Below, one piece after another: positions 25,556-33,605 of a stretch of DNA of 33,902 bases; within the stretch, counting starts at the first letter, position 1, and each line of letters begins with the position of its first letter. The stretch comes from an uncultured Lachnospiraceae bacterium. GTDB taxonomy: Bacteria > Bacillota > Clostridia > Lachnospirales > Lachnospiraceae. The notes beneath the pieces were generated by a model that saw nothing but the letters and a program-made list of their open reading frames with translations, searched no databases and was not told where the DNA came from. The translations under genes and the position numbers were made by a program. Location: assembly GCA_900316395.1 (NCBI GenBank), contig ONCT01000021.1:1-33902 (forward strand), in the 5' to 3' direction.

Positions 25556-26740
25556 ATGATTTATGCTGATAACGCGGCAACGACAAGGATGAGCGATGCT
25601 GCATACGAGAAAATGACAAGTCTTATGAAAGACACATATGGCAACGCTTCAAGTCTATATAGCTTTGGTCAGCGTTCTAAAGAGATACTAGAGGATGCAA
25701 GAGAAGATATTGCTAATATTATCAATGCTGACAGGAAAGAGATACTATTCACATCAGGTGGAAGTGAGGCTGATAATCAGGCAATTAGAAGTGCCGCTGT
25801 AATTGGTAAGCGCAAAGGCAAGATGCATATAGTAAGCTCAGCCTTTGAGCATCACGCAGTTCTTCATACCCTAAGGGCTCTGAAGAAGGAGGGCTTTGAG
25901 GTAACATTAGTTGATGTTCACGAGGATGGACTAATTAGACCGTCAGAGGTTGAAGAAGCAATTAGGGATGATACATGTCTTGTTACAATTATGTATGCTA
26001 ACAACGAGATAGGAACGATTCAGCCTATAGAAGAGATTGGCGCAATATGTAAGAAGAAGGATGTGCTGTTTCATACAGATGCTGTCCAAGCAATTGGACA
26101 TATCCCAGTTGATGTAATTAAGGATAATGTGGATATGCTATCTGCTTCGGGTCACAAATTCAACGGACCTAAGGGAGTGGGCTTCTTGTACGCAAGAAAG
26201 GGAGTTCCTCTTACAAGTCTTATTGAAGGCGGCGCCCAGGAGAAGGGAAGAAGAGCTGGAACAGAAAACGTTCCTGCAATTGCTGCCATGGCTTTGGCGC
26301 TGCAAGAATCTGTTGATAAGATGGAAGAAGCTAACAAGACTATTGTTGCTAAGAGAAACAGGATAATAGAAGGCTTTAGTGAGATTGAGCATAGCGCAAT
26401 TAATGGTGATGCCACTAAGCGTCTCCCTGGAAATGTTAACTTTTGCTTTGAAGGTATAGAAGGGGAATCGTTACTTCTATTACTTGATGACAAAGGGATT
26501 ATGGCATCATCTGGAAGTGCCTGTACATCTGGCTCTCTTGATCCATCACATGTTCTTCTTGCAATTGGTAGAGTGCACGATGTAGCGCATGGTTCTCTTC
26601 GCATTTCCATTGATGAAACAATTAGTGATGAAGATGTTGAAGAAATAATTAAGTCAGTAAAGGAAGTTGTTGAGTATCTAAGAGGCTTCTCACCAATTTG
26701 GAGAGACCTTGTTAATGGAAGAAAGGAGTTCATACTATAA
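25556..26740 (+). CDS. iscS: cysteine desulfurase (NifS/IscS family)
   Basis: This PLP enzyme removes sulfur from cysteine as a persulfide for Fe-S cluster assembly and thio-modification. The 394 residues show YADNAATTR at the start, FTSGGSEADNQAI, SSAFEHHAVLH (His over PLP), the PLP-binding Lys in SASGHKFNGPKGVGFLY and the persulfide Cys in SSGSACTSGSLDPSHVL. ATG 25556 is six bases after GGAGG (25545-25549); a GTG at 25550 lies too close to that site. The start of the scaffold gene overlaps its stop by one base. The name follows function; NifS would be equally acceptable. Confidence 0.93.
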   Translation: MIYADNAATTRMSDAAYEKMTSLMKDTYGNASSLYSFGQRSKEILEDAREDIANIINADRKEILFTSGGSEADNQAIRSAAVIGKRKGKMHIVSSAFEHHAVLHTLRALKKEGFEVTLVDVHEDGLIRPSEVEEAIRDDTCLVTIMYANNEIGTIQPIEEIGAICKKKDVLFHTDAVQAIGHIPVDVIKDNVDMLSASGHKFNGPKGVGFLYARKGVPLTSLIEGGAQEKGRRAGTENVPAIAAMALALQESVDKMEEANKTIVAKRNRIIEGFSEIEHSAINGDATKRLPGNVNFCFEGIEGESLLLLLDDKGIMASSGSACTSGSLDPSHVLLAIGRVHDVAHGSLRISIDETISDEDVEEIIKSVKEVVEYLRGFSPIWRDLVNGRKEFIL

Positions 26741-27114
26741 TGGCATTATACAGTGAGAAAGTTATGGATCATTTTAGAAATCCAAGGAATGTAGGAGTTA
26801 TAGAGGATGCTAACGCTATTGGAGAAGTTGGCAATGCAAAATGTGGTGACATCATGAAGATGTATCTTAAGATAGAGGATGGCATTATTGAGGATGTTAA
26901 GTTCGAGACATTTGGTTGTGGAAGCGCTATTGCATCAAGTTCAATGGCAACAGAGATGATTAAAGGAAAGCCAGTCGAGGAAGCAGCACAGTTATCCAAT
27001 AAGGCAGTAGCAGAGGCACTTGATGGGCTTCCAGACTATAAGATGCATTGTTCGGTATTAGCTGAAGAAGCTATAAAATCAGCCTTGGAAGACTATAATT
27101 CTAAAAAATCTTAA
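26740..27114 (+). CDS. iscU: Fe-S cluster scaffold protein, IscU/NifU N-terminal type
   Basis: The 124-residue scaffold receives sulfur from the desulfurase and assembles Fe-S clusters. It begins MALYSEKVMDHFRNPRNVG, as is typical, and has the three cluster cysteines in GNAKCGDIMKMYL, FGCGSAIASSS and MHCSVLAEEA (about residues 36, 60 and 105). The start overlaps the stop of the desulfurase gene by one base, so the pair is translationally coupled, a clostridial nifS-nifU arrangement. No regulator gene of the Rrf2 family is adjacent in this window. Confidence 0.94.
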   Translation: MALYSEKVMDHFRNPRNVGVIEDANAIGEVGNAKCGDIMKMYLKIEDGIIEDVKFETFGCGSAIASSSMATEMIKGKPVEEAAQLSNKAVAEALDGLPDYKMHCSVLAEEAIKSALEDYNSKKS

Positions 27115-27151
27115 TAAACCTATTGACATACTAGGTTAAAAGGTGTAGACT
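27115..27151 (+). promoter_or_regulatory. promoter and operator of metY, same motif as iscS
   Basis: TTGACA (27123-27128), 17 bases and TAGACT (27146-27151) form a promoter. The stretch AAACCTATTGACAT (27116-27129) is shared with the iscS promoter, and ACCTA...TAGGT (27118-27136) is the same inverted repeat, followed by another AGGT at 27141. The two promoters thus look co-regulated. Confidence 0.7.
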
Positions 27152-27156
27152 ATCAT

Positions 27157-27195
27157 CAGTTCTAATAAATGAGTATTTGTTAGAACTGATTTTTT
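27157..27195 (+). terminator. hairpin with T run at the start of the metY transcript
   Basis: AGTTCTAATAAAT (27158-27170) pairs with the segment ATTTGTTAGAACT (27175-27187), one G-U pair, with TTTTTT at 27190-27195. It ends the iscS-iscU message, but it also lies exactly where metY transcription from the -10 at 27146 should begin (about 27158), so every metY transcript would start with it. Confidence 0.75.
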
Positions 27196-27216
27196 ACTTG
27201 AAAAGGAGATATTATT

Positions 27217-28497
27217 ATGAGCAATTACAGATTCGAGACATTACAATTACATGTAGGACAAGAAAACCCAGATCCAGCTACTGACGCTAGAGCAGTACCG
27301 ATTTATCAGACTACTTCTTATGTATTTCGCAATAGTAAGCATGCGGCTGATAGATTTGGATTAGCTGATGCTGGTAATATATATGGCAGATTAACTAACT
27401 CTACTCAAGGAGTTCTTGAGGAGAGAATAGCAGCTTTAGAAGGAGGTAGCGCTGCATTAGCATTAGCTTCTGGTGCGGCAGCAATCACTTATACAATTCA
27501 AGCCTTAGCTGCTAATGGTGGTCATATAGTTGCACAGAAGACTATATATGGCGGAAGCTATAATTTGTTAGCTCACACTTTACCTCAGTACGGAATAGAG
27601 ACTAGTTTTGTTGATGCACATAATCTTGCCGAGCTAGAGTCTGCTATAAAAGACAACACAAGAGCAATTTATCTTGAGACATTAGGCAATCCTAATAGTG
27701 ATATTCCTGATATTGATGCAATAGCTGATATTGCACACAAGCATGGCTTGTCAGTTGTTGTTGATAACACATTTGGTACACCATACCTTATTAGACCAAT
27801 TGAGCATGGAGCTGATATTGTTGTTCATTCTGCAACAAAGTTCATTGGAGGTCATGGAACAACTCTTGGTGGTATCATTGTTGAATCAGGTACATTTGAC
27901 TGGAAAGCAAGTGGCAAATACCCTAATATTGCATCACCTAATCCAAGCTATCATGGAGTTTCTTTCTATGATGCAGTTGGACCTGCAGCTTTTGTTACAT
28001 TTATTCGTGCAATTCTGCTTCGTGATACTGGCGCAACATTATCACCATTTAATGCATTCCTACTACTTCAGGGTGTGGAGACATTGTCCTTAAGATTAGA
28101 GAGACACGTGGAGAATACCAAGAAGGTTATTGAATTCTTAGAGAATCATCCTAAGGTGGTTAAGGTTAATCATCCATCAGTTGCTGACCATCCTGATCAC
28201 GAATTATATAACAGATATTTCCCTAATGGTGGTGGCTCAATATTCACATTTGAATTACAAGGTGGACAGGATGAGGCGTGGAAGTTCATTGATAATCTTG
28301 AGATATTCTCACTTCTTGCCAATGTTGCTGATGTTAAGAGCCTTGTTATTCATCCAGCATCTACAACACACTCACAGTTATCAGAAGAGGAGCTACTTGA
28401 CCAGGAAATCAAGAGTAATACAATTCGTCTGTCAATTGGAACAGAACATATTGATGATATTATTGCTGACTTAGAGAAAGGTTTTGCAGCAATATAG
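27217..28497 (+). CDS. metY: O-acetylhomoserine sulfhydrylase / cysteine synthase, Cys/Met PLP family
   Basis: This Cys/Met-metabolism PLP enzyme makes homocysteine from O-acetylhomoserine and sulfide (some act on O-acetylserine). The 426 residues are the length of MetY rather than the shorter (about 380) MetB/MetC. Motifs: ETLQLHVGQENPDPATDARA, YGRLTNSTQGVLEERIAALE, GGSYNLLAHTLPQYG, DNTFGTPYLIRPIEHGAD and the PLP Lys in VHSATKFIGGHGTTLGG. AAGGAG precedes the ATG. The promoter shares its operator with the iscS unit, fitting control by sulfur or cysteine status. Confidence 0.93.
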   Translation: MSNYRFETLQLHVGQENPDPATDARAVPIYQTTSYVFRNSKHAADRFGLADAGNIYGRLTNSTQGVLEERIAALEGGSAALALASGAAAITYTIQALAANGGHIVAQKTIYGGSYNLLAHTLPQYGIETSFVDAHNLAELESAIKDNTRAIYLETLGNPNSDIPDIDAIADIAHKHGLSVVVDNTFGTPYLIRPIEHGADIVVHSATKFIGGHGTTLGGIIVESGTFDWKASGKYPNIASPNPSYHGVSFYDAVGPAAFVTFIRAILLRDTGATLSPFNAFLLLQGVETLSLRLERHVENTKKVIEFLENHPKVVKVNHPSVADHPDHELYNRYFPNGGGSIFTFELQGGQDEAWKFIDNLEIFSLLANVADVKSLVIHPASTTHSQLSEEELLDQEIKSNTIRLSIGTEHIDDIIADLEKGFAAI

Positions 28498-28561
28498 AAA
28501 ATGTGTCATAATTACATAGAACTACTGTAAATTAAGAATATTGCAATGCTTGAAATAATAC

Positions 28562-28590
28562 TTTACAATAGAAAATAATTGTGCTAATAT
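28562..28590 (+). promoter_or_regulatory. promoter of secG
   Basis: TTTACA (28562-28567), 17 bases and TAATAT (28585-28590), 43 bases before the secG start. Good match to a vegetative promoter. Confidence 0.62.
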
Positions 28591-28632
28591 ATATTAGTCG
28601 TTTATGTGCGACTATAACTAGGAGGAAATATT

Positions 28633-28878
28633 ATGTCAGCTATAAGAATGGTATGCTTAGTTGCATTTATAATCGTAAGTGTTGCAATTACAGTGCTTGT
28701 ACTTATGCAGGAAGGTAAGTCACAAGGTCTTGGTTCATTGTCAGGACAGGCTTCTTCTGATACATATTTTAATAAGCATAAGGCTCGTACTAAGGAAGGT
28801 ACATTAGTTAGAGTTACAACTGCATTAGTTGTTGTATTCTTTGCTCTTGCTATTGTTCTTAATATTGGTAGTTTCTAA
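28633..28878 (+). CDS. secG: preprotein translocase subunit SecG
   Basis: SecG is the small subunit of the SecYEG channel. The 81 residues have two membrane segments (about 5-24, VCLVAFIIVSVAITVLVL, and 57-77, TTALVVVFFALAIVLNI), with the conserved loop MQEGKSQGLGSLSGQ between them, which is the family signature. GGAGG precedes the ATG. Position before rnr-smpB-ssrA is typical of Firmicutes. A hairpin terminator follows. Confidence 0.95.
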   Translation: MSAIRMVCLVAFIIVSVAITVLVLMQEGKSQGLGSLSGQASSDTYFNKHKARTKEGTLVRVTTALVVVFFALAIVLNIGSF

Positions 28879-28899
28879 TTACTAGATTGCTATTATTGT

Positions 28900-28930
28900 A
28901 ACCTGCGATTATATGTCGCAGGTTATTTTT
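28900..28930 (+). terminator. intrinsic terminator between secG and rnr
   Basis: AACCTGCGA (28900-28908) pairs with TCGCAGGTT (28916-28924), loop of seven, followed by ATTTTT. It probably attenuates read-through into rnr, for which no separate clear promoter was seen. Confidence 0.85.
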
Positions 28931-28961
28931 ATGTGCTTTTGTAAATGTTGTAGGAGACGTA

Positions 28962-31160
28962 ATGGATATTAATAAGGAGCTTGAAGCAATCAATGAGGAC
29001 ATTGATTTTCAAGATAGATGTGACATTCTCTACAAGTTAATATGTGATGATTTATATGTGCCAATGAAGGCTAGAGAATTAGCCATACTCCTTAATATTC
29101 CCAAGGGAGACAGAGATAATCTTCACAAGGTACTAGATACCCTTGTTAAGAGAGGCTTAATTGTATGCACACCTAATGGCAAATACATTAAGGCAGACAA
29201 GGATGATACTAGTTCTAAGGATAGTATAGGTCTTGAGGTACACTCTGATAATACTCTTGTTGGAACATTTACACCCAGCGCAAGAGGCTTTGGGTTTGTG
29301 CGAATAGATGATACTTTAGAGGATATATTTGTATCGAAGAAGAATTCTAATTACGCATTTTCAATGGATAAGGTGGAAATTAAGATTCTGCCATCTTCTC
29401 ATGGGACTAATCGTGAAGGCGAGATTGTATCCATACTTGAGCATGAGGTTGATACTGTTGTAGGAACCTATGACAAAAGCGGCAATTTTGGCTTTGTTAT
29501 TCCTGATAATAAGAGCATTAACTGCGATATTTTCATTCCTCAGGGAAAGGATATGCGTGCAGTAGATGGGGCCAAGGTAGTAGCATTTATTACAACCTAT
29601 CCAAAGCGTGGTAAGAAGGCCGAGGGCGTAATTACTGAGATTATCGGTCATAAGAATGACCCAGGTGTAGATATATTATCTCTAATTAAGTCATATAATG
29701 TGCCAATTGAGTTTCCCGAGAAGGTTATTAATCAGTGTTCTAAGGTGGCAAAGCCTGTAACCGATGCTGATATGCTTGGAAGAGAAGATTTTCGCGGTGT
29801 AACAATGGTTACAATTGATGGCGCTGATGCTAAGGACTTAGATGATGCTGTATCTCTAACCTATAATGGTAAGGATTATGAGCTGGGAGTTTATATTGCT
29901 GATGTTGCTAACTATGTGCAGGAGAATTCTGCAATTGACAGGGAGGCATATAAGAGAGGCACTAGCGTATATCTGATTGACAGGGTTATACCTATGCTTC
30001 CTCATAGTTTGTCTAACGGAATATGTTCTCTTAATGAGGGCGAGGACAGGCTTGCCATGTGCTGCATTATGAAGATTGATGGGAGTGGCAATATATATGA
30101 CCATAATATATGCGAGGGCGTAGTCAACATCAATCATAGAATGACATATTCAGATGTAAGTGCAATTCTAGATGGGGATAAGGATTTATATGATAAATAC
30201 GAAGATGTTGCGGAAATGTTCATGCATATGTACACCCTGTCTAATATACTTAGAAATAAGAGGCGCGCTCGTGGCGGAATAGATTTCGATATAAGCGAGA
30301 CTAAGTTTGAACTAGACGATAATGGTAATATTGTTGATGTTAAGCCATATATCAGAGATAAGGCATCTATGATAATAGAGGATTTTATGCTTGCTGCAAA
30401 TGAGACAGTAGCTGAGGATTTCTTCTGGAAGGAGAGCCCGTTTCTATACAGGACACATGGTATTCCAGAGGAGGAGAAGATTAAATCTCTTCGAGCCTTT
30501 GTTGGCAAATTCGGATATGTCCTAAAGGGTGATATCAAAAGTCCACATCCTAAGGAGTTTCAGAAGCTACTTAGCAAGGTACAGGGCAAGGAAGAGGAGC
30601 TGTTAATAAGCAGACTGACTTTAAGGACTATGCAACAGGCAAAATATACTGTAGAGAATACGGGGCATTTTGGATTGGCAGCTAAGTATTACTGTCATTT
30701 TACTTCTCCAATTAGAAGATATCCAGATCTTTGTATTCATAGGATAATTAAGGACCATCTAAGAGGCAGATTTGACGAGAGAAGGAATGAACACTACATT
30801 TCCAATCTCCCAATGATTGCCCAGAATGTATGTAAGACAGAAAGGCGTGCAGAGGACTTAGAAAGAGATGTTGATAAGCTTAAGATGGTGCAATATATGA
30901 AGGGATTTCTCGGAGAAGAATTCGAAGGGATTGTATCATCTGTTACAAGATTCGGATTATTTGTGGAACTAAGTAATGGGATAGACGGACTTGTTCATAT
31001 TAGTAGCATTAAGGGAGATTATTATAACTATGACGAGGCTAATTATGAGCTTGTTGGAGAGAGGACTAATAAGAGATATTCAATCGGTATGTCAGTTAAG
31101 GTGGTTTTAGTTCAGGCTGATGAAGATGCAAGAACTATTGATTTTGAGTTAGTTATGTAG
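28962..31160 (+). CDS. rnr: ribonuclease R
   Basis: RNase R is a processive 3'-5' exoribonuclease that degrades structured RNA and, with SmpB-tmRNA, defective messages. The 732 residues contain an N-terminal winged-helix part (residues about 12-80), two cold-shock-like OB domains (about 90-230; GTFTPSARGFGFVRIDD, GTYDKSGNFGFVIPD), the catalytic RNB domain (TIDGADAKDLDDAVSL with the metal-binding aspartates; HFTSPIRRYPDLCIHRII) and a C-terminal S1 domain (EFEGIVSSVTRFGLFVEL). GGAG precedes the ATG. There is no long basic tail after S1. It is adjacent to smpB and ssrA, its functional partners. Confidence 0.97.
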   Translation: MDINKELEAINEDIDFQDRCDILYKLICDDLYVPMKARELAILLNIPKGDRDNLHKVLDTLVKRGLIVCTPNGKYIKADKDDTSSKDSIGLEVHSDNTLVGTFTPSARGFGFVRIDDTLEDIFVSKKNSNYAFSMDKVEIKILPSSHGTNREGEIVSILEHEVDTVVGTYDKSGNFGFVIPDNKSINCDIFIPQGKDMRAVDGAKVVAFITTYPKRGKKAEGVITEIIGHKNDPGVDILSLIKSYNVPIEFPEKVINQCSKVAKPVTDADMLGREDFRGVTMVTIDGADAKDLDDAVSLTYNGKDYELGVYIADVANYVQENSAIDREAYKRGTSVYLIDRVIPMLPHSLSNGICSLNEGEDRLAMCCIMKIDGSGNIYDHNICEGVVNINHRMTYSDVSAILDGDKDLYDKYEDVAEMFMHMYTLSNILRNKRRARGGIDFDISETKFELDDNGNIVDVKPYIRDKASMIIEDFMLAANETVAEDFFWKESPFLYRTHGIPEEEKIKSLRAFVGKFGYVLKGDIKSPHPKEFQKLLSKVQGKEEELLISRLTLRTMQQAKYTVENTGHFGLAAKYYCHFTSPIRRYPDLCIHRIIKDHLRGRFDERRNEHYISNLPMIAQNVCKTERRAEDLERDVDKLKMVQYMKGFLGEEFEGIVSSVTRFGLFVELSNGIDGLVHISSIKGDYYNYDEANYELVGERTNKRYSIGMSVKVVLVQADEDARTIDFELVM

Positions 31161-31193
31161 TATCATATCATAATTGCTTAGGAGGTGATATGT

Positions 31194-31658
31194 GTGTCAG
31201 GACAACCTAAGAAGTTAATAGCGAATAACAAGAAGGCCTATCATGACTATTTTCTTGAAGAGAAGATAGAGGCGGGCATAGAGCTTGTTGGAACAGAGGT
31301 TAAGTCTCTAAGAATGGGCAAATGTTCTATTAAAGAAGCATTTGTCAGAATAGATAATGGCGAGATTTATATCTATCAGATGCACATTTCTCCTTATGAA
31401 AAGGGCAATATATTCAACAGGGACCCCTTAAGACCAAGAAAGCTTCTGCTACATAAGTATGAGATACTTAAGCTTGAGGGCAAGATTAAGGAAAAGGGTT
31501 ATACAATTGTTCCAGTTGAAGTGTACTTTAATAAGGGCAGAGTCAAGCTTATGATTGCGCTTGCCAAGGGTAAGAAGCTATATGATAAGAGAGCTGATAT
31601 CAAGGCGAAGGATTTAAAGCGCGAGGCTGGAAGAGAGTTCAAGATAAAGAATATGTAA
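31194..31658 (+). CDS. smpB: SsrA-binding protein SmpB
   Basis: SmpB binds the tRNA-like part of tmRNA and brings it to stalled ribosomes. The 154 residues match the family: [20 protein letters not shown], then [41 protein letters not shown] and the basic tail [21 protein letters not shown] chose GTG 31194, eight bases after GGAGG (31181-31185); the in-frame GTG at 31185 lies inside that ribosome site. It is immediately followed by ssrA, its RNA partner. Confidence 0.94.
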   Translation: MSGQPKKLIANNKKAYHDYFLEEKIEAGIELVGTEVKSLRMGKCSIKEAFVRIDNGEIYIYQMHISPYEKGNIFNRDPLRPRKLLLHKYEILKLEGKIKEKGYTIVPVEVYFNKGRVKLMIALAKGKKLYDKRADIKAKDLKREAGREFKIKNM

Positions 31659-31681
31659 CTTCTGTTCGATATATATAATAA

Positions 31682-32025
31682 GGGCTAGTAAAGGTTTCGA
31701 CAGGGATTAGGAAGCGAAAGAAGCGAGTCGGTGGTCACACGTTAAGTGGCGAAATTAAATTTAATTGCTAACGACGAAAAATTAGCAATGGCTGCCTAGT
31801 TGCGGCCAGTCTGACCTAAAGCACTCACACTTTAGAATCAGGCTTCGACTTATGTGAGAAACGACATACATTAAGCTTTGCGTGTATGGGCGTATTATGA
31901 AGCTACTAAGGCATCTAGGGTGTTTGTTCTCGATTTGCCAAGGGAATTTCAAATAACAAACTACACTCGTAGAAGAGTCGTGGAATAGTTTTTGGACACG
32001 GGTTCGACTCCCGTCTAGTCCACTA
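31682..32025 (+). ncRNA. ssrA: tmRNA (transfer-messenger RNA)
   Basis: tmRNA rescues stalled ribosomes and tags the unfinished protein. The 5' end GGGCTAG pairs with the 3' CTAGTCC (one G-U) to form the acceptor stem; AAAGGTTTCGACAGGGA at the 5' side and GGGTTCGACTCCC at the 3' side are the tRNA-like T-arm parts. The tag frame runs from GCT 31767 to TAG 31797-31799 and encodes ANDEKLAMAA, ending in the alanines that proteases recognise. After the acceptor stem the DNA reads A-CTA, not CCA, so the tail may be added or trimmed by enzymes. The 3' end is also the attachment site of the integrated element. Exact ends may differ by a few bases. Confidence 0.95.
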
Positions 32026-32026
32026 C

Positions 32027-32043
32027 TTTCGCAAATGGCGAAA
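32027..32043. other. inverted repeat at the element junction, probable core-site region
   Basis: TTTCGC and GCGAAA flank AAATG directly after the ssrA 3' end. In elements integrated at ssrA the crossover lies in or near the 3' end of the gene, so this may be an integrase core-type site. The matching attachment site at the other end is outside the window, so the core cannot be defined. Confidence 0.45.
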
Positions 32044-32051
32044 AATCAACA

Positions 32052-32095
32052 AAAGCACTTCAAACCTAGTATTTTCAAGGGTTTAGAGGTGCTTT
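32052..32095 (+). terminator. hairpin downstream of ssrA
   Basis: AAAGCACTTCAAACC (32052-32066) pairs with the segment GGTTTAGAGGTGCTTT (32080-32095) with one bulge and one G-U. The following ATAATG lacks a strong T run, so termination could be partial. A short hairpin AGGAAC-TAAT-GTTCCT follows (32111-32126). Confidence 0.55.
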
Positions 32096-32130
32096 ATAAT
32101 GTTCGCTTTTAGGAACTAATGTTCCTGAAA

Positions 32131-32200
32131 AGTGACGAAAAAGTTGTCAAAAGTTGTCAAAAATGAGCAAAAGTTGTCAAAAGTTGTCAAAAGTTGTCAA
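32131..32200. repeat. 10-bp direct-repeat array next to the integrase gene
   Basis: Seven consecutive 10-base units fill the stretch; five are exactly AAGTTGTCAA, the first (AGTGACGAAA) and the fourth (AAATGAGCAA) are degenerate. The 10-base period puts each unit on the same face of the helix. Beside an attachment site and an integrase with an N-terminal arm-binding-like domain, arm-type integrase sites or accessory-protein sites are likely. Confidence 0.9.
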
Positions 32201-32207
32201 AATAAAA

Positions 32208-32233
32208 CAGACCTTAAAACAGGTCTGCTTTTT
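32208..32233. terminator. bidirectional terminator at the end of the integrase gene
   Basis: CAGACCT (32208-32214) and AGGTCTG (32221-32227) form a 7-bp stem with GCTTTTT on the plus side and TTTTATTTT on the minus side. The integrase stop codon lies in its loop. It insulates ssrA from the element and the reverse. Confidence 0.8.
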
Positions 32234-33182
32234 GTATTATTTCTTTCTTTTTTTGTTCTTTAGCAAGTGAATGTCGGTAAACAGTTTTCATTATATGGTC
32301 TGTTTCATAACCTCCTAATGACATTATTGTTGCATCATCAACTCCTGCTTCATTTAATTTTGATACAAAATAATGTCTTAATTTATGTAAACTAAAGTGT
32401 GGAATGTTATGTTTTTTTATTATTTTAGATAAGTATTGATTTATCATCTCAGGACTTCCGTTATATAAGCCTTGTACTTTTATTCTTTCTTTTAATTCAT
32501 CAGATATATATATTATTCTCGTTGAAGCACTTGTTTTTGTGGTTTTTTTGATTATGTATTTACCATCGGTGTTTTTTACTTTTGTTTTGTTAATATAAAC
32601 TTTATTTTCTTTTATATCTGATTTAGTTAATGCACATATCTCGGAACGCCTTAAACCTAAACAAGCAAGTTTTAGAGGAATTTCGTATTTTGTGTTATAA
32701 CATTCTTCCATAATGGTCTTTATATCCTCTCTAGTAGGTATATATGGTGTTTTTTTTATGTTCATAGGTAAATGTGTCCTTAAATGTATATCGTTCCTAT
32801 ATAGGCTTAATACAGACGAAATAAAGCTATGTAAATTTTTTGTAGATTTAGGAGAATGATTTTTAGCATAATTATTGATTTCTTTTTGAACATCTAATTG
32901 CGTAATTTCACCTATATCTTTATTCATTAATTGTTCCGATAATTGTCTGATTATTCCATTATATCCATTAATAGTGGTAGGAGATAATACATTTTGTTTA
33001 GCATCAATATAAGCGTTTGAGCAGGCTCTAAATGTATTTCCTTGTTTTTTAATTATATTTCTTTTATCCATTGCCTGTTGTAGCATTTTTTGAGTTGGTT
33101 TTGAATCAAATGTAAATGTGTATTTTATACCATTTATTTGTTTTCTTACACGATATTTATTACCTATTTTTTCAATTTTCAT
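32214..33182 (-). CDS. int: tyrosine recombinase / integrase of an ssrA-integrated element
   Basis: The 322-residue phage-type integrase has an N-terminal part resembling an arm-binding domain (MKIEKIGNKYRVRKQINGIK), a SAM-like core-binding domain (about residues 50-140) and the catalytic domain: Arg in GLRRSEICALTKSD, a Lys in the TKTSASTRIIYI strand region, HKLRHYF (the H-x-x-R box), GGYETD (Gly-Tyr where His or Trp is usual) and the nucleophile Tyr in TVYRHS. It points towards ssrA, whose 3' end is the insertion site. Base composition is clearly more AT-rich than the chromosomal genes, supporting acquisition by transfer. The tandem 10-bp repeats just beyond its stop are probable binding sites. 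Confidence 0.9.
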   Translation of the reverse strand: MKIEKIGNKYRVRKQINGIKYTFTFDSKPTQKMLQQAMDKRNIIKKQGNTFRACSNAYIDAKQNVLSPTTINGYNGIIRQLSEQLMNKDIGEITQLDVQKEINNYAKNHSPKSTKNLHSFISSVLSLYRNDIHLRTHLPMNIKKTPYIPTREDIKTIMEECYNTKYEIPLKLACLGLRRSEICALTKSDIKENKVYINKTKVKNTDGKYIIKKTTKTSASTRIIYISDELKERIKVQGLYNGSPEMINQYLSKIIKKHNIPHFSLHKLRHYFVSKLNEAGVDDATIMSLGGYETDHIMKTVYRHSLAKEQKKKEIIQKADLF

Positions 33183-33217
33183 TTTATAATCCCTTTAATA
33201 CAATGATGTTACCTTTT

Positions 33218-33544
33218 TTAACATATTTTTTTTAATTCTTCTTTTGTTAATAAGTATCCCAGATATTCTATTAATTCATTTTGCCCTTTATTGTTCAAAC
33301 GATTATATTTGGTAGTTAAATATAATTCTGAATCAGATTTTGAAATATTTCCTAATAATTCAATAGGAGATACATCTAATGCTTTTGCAAACAATAGTAG
33401 CTTACTTACTAATAAGTCAACTTCTCCCTTTTCTATTTTTGCAATTATAGAACGGTCTGTATAGCCGATTTTCTCTGCTAATTCTTTTTGTGTCATTCCT
33501 TTCTCTGTTCTTATTTCTTTTATATTTTTATATAATTCTAACAT
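33218..33544 (-). CDS. XRE-family helix-turn-helix repressor
   Basis: A 108-residue regulator with an N-terminal XRE helix-turn-helix (IRTEKGMTQKELAEKIGY, then TDRSIIAKIEKGEVD; residues about 10-60) and a C-terminal helical part (about 70-108) that probably dimerises. There is no LexA-like autocleavage domain, so SOS induction would need another route. ATG 33544 is eight bases after AAGGAGG; a GTG at 33553 overlaps the ribosome site. It is 35 bases upstream of int and is divergent from the small gene at 33680; it is the likely master repressor of the element. Confidence 0.85.
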   Translation of the reverse strand: MLELYKNIKEIRTEKGMTQKELAEKIGYTDRSIIAKIEKGEVDLLVSKLLLFAKALDVSPIELLGNISKSDSELYLTTKYNRLNNKGQNELIEYLGYLLTKEELKKIC

Positions 33545-33565
33545 TAATATCACCTCCTTTATTTG

Positions 33566-33594
33566 ATTATATTATTAAATTGTGAATTTAACAA
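33566..33594 (-). promoter_or_regulatory. leftward promoter of the XRE repressor
   Basis: On the minus strand TTGTTA (33594-33589), 17 bases and TATAAT (33571-33566). The spacer starts with the half site AATTCAC (GTGAATT on the plus strand, 33582-33588), the same half as in the two palindromes nearby, which suggests autoregulation. Confidence 0.65.
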
Positions 33595-33605
33595 TAAAAA
33601 AGTTA

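Noticed and set aside
26152..26733. 193-codon open frame opposite the cysteine desulfurase gene
   Set aside because: The plus-strand gene has all family motifs; the antisense frame is low-complexity (Ser, Leu, Ile) and has no ribosome site.
32131..32200. CRISPR array
   Set aside because: The units are only 10 bases and contiguous, without spacers, and no cas gene is near; integrase-related repeats fit better.
33582..33592. Second Rex site near the XRE gene
   Set aside because: TTGTGAATTTAACAA is only 15 bases, lacking the 18-bp spacing of a Rex box; its half site matches the local palindromes instead.
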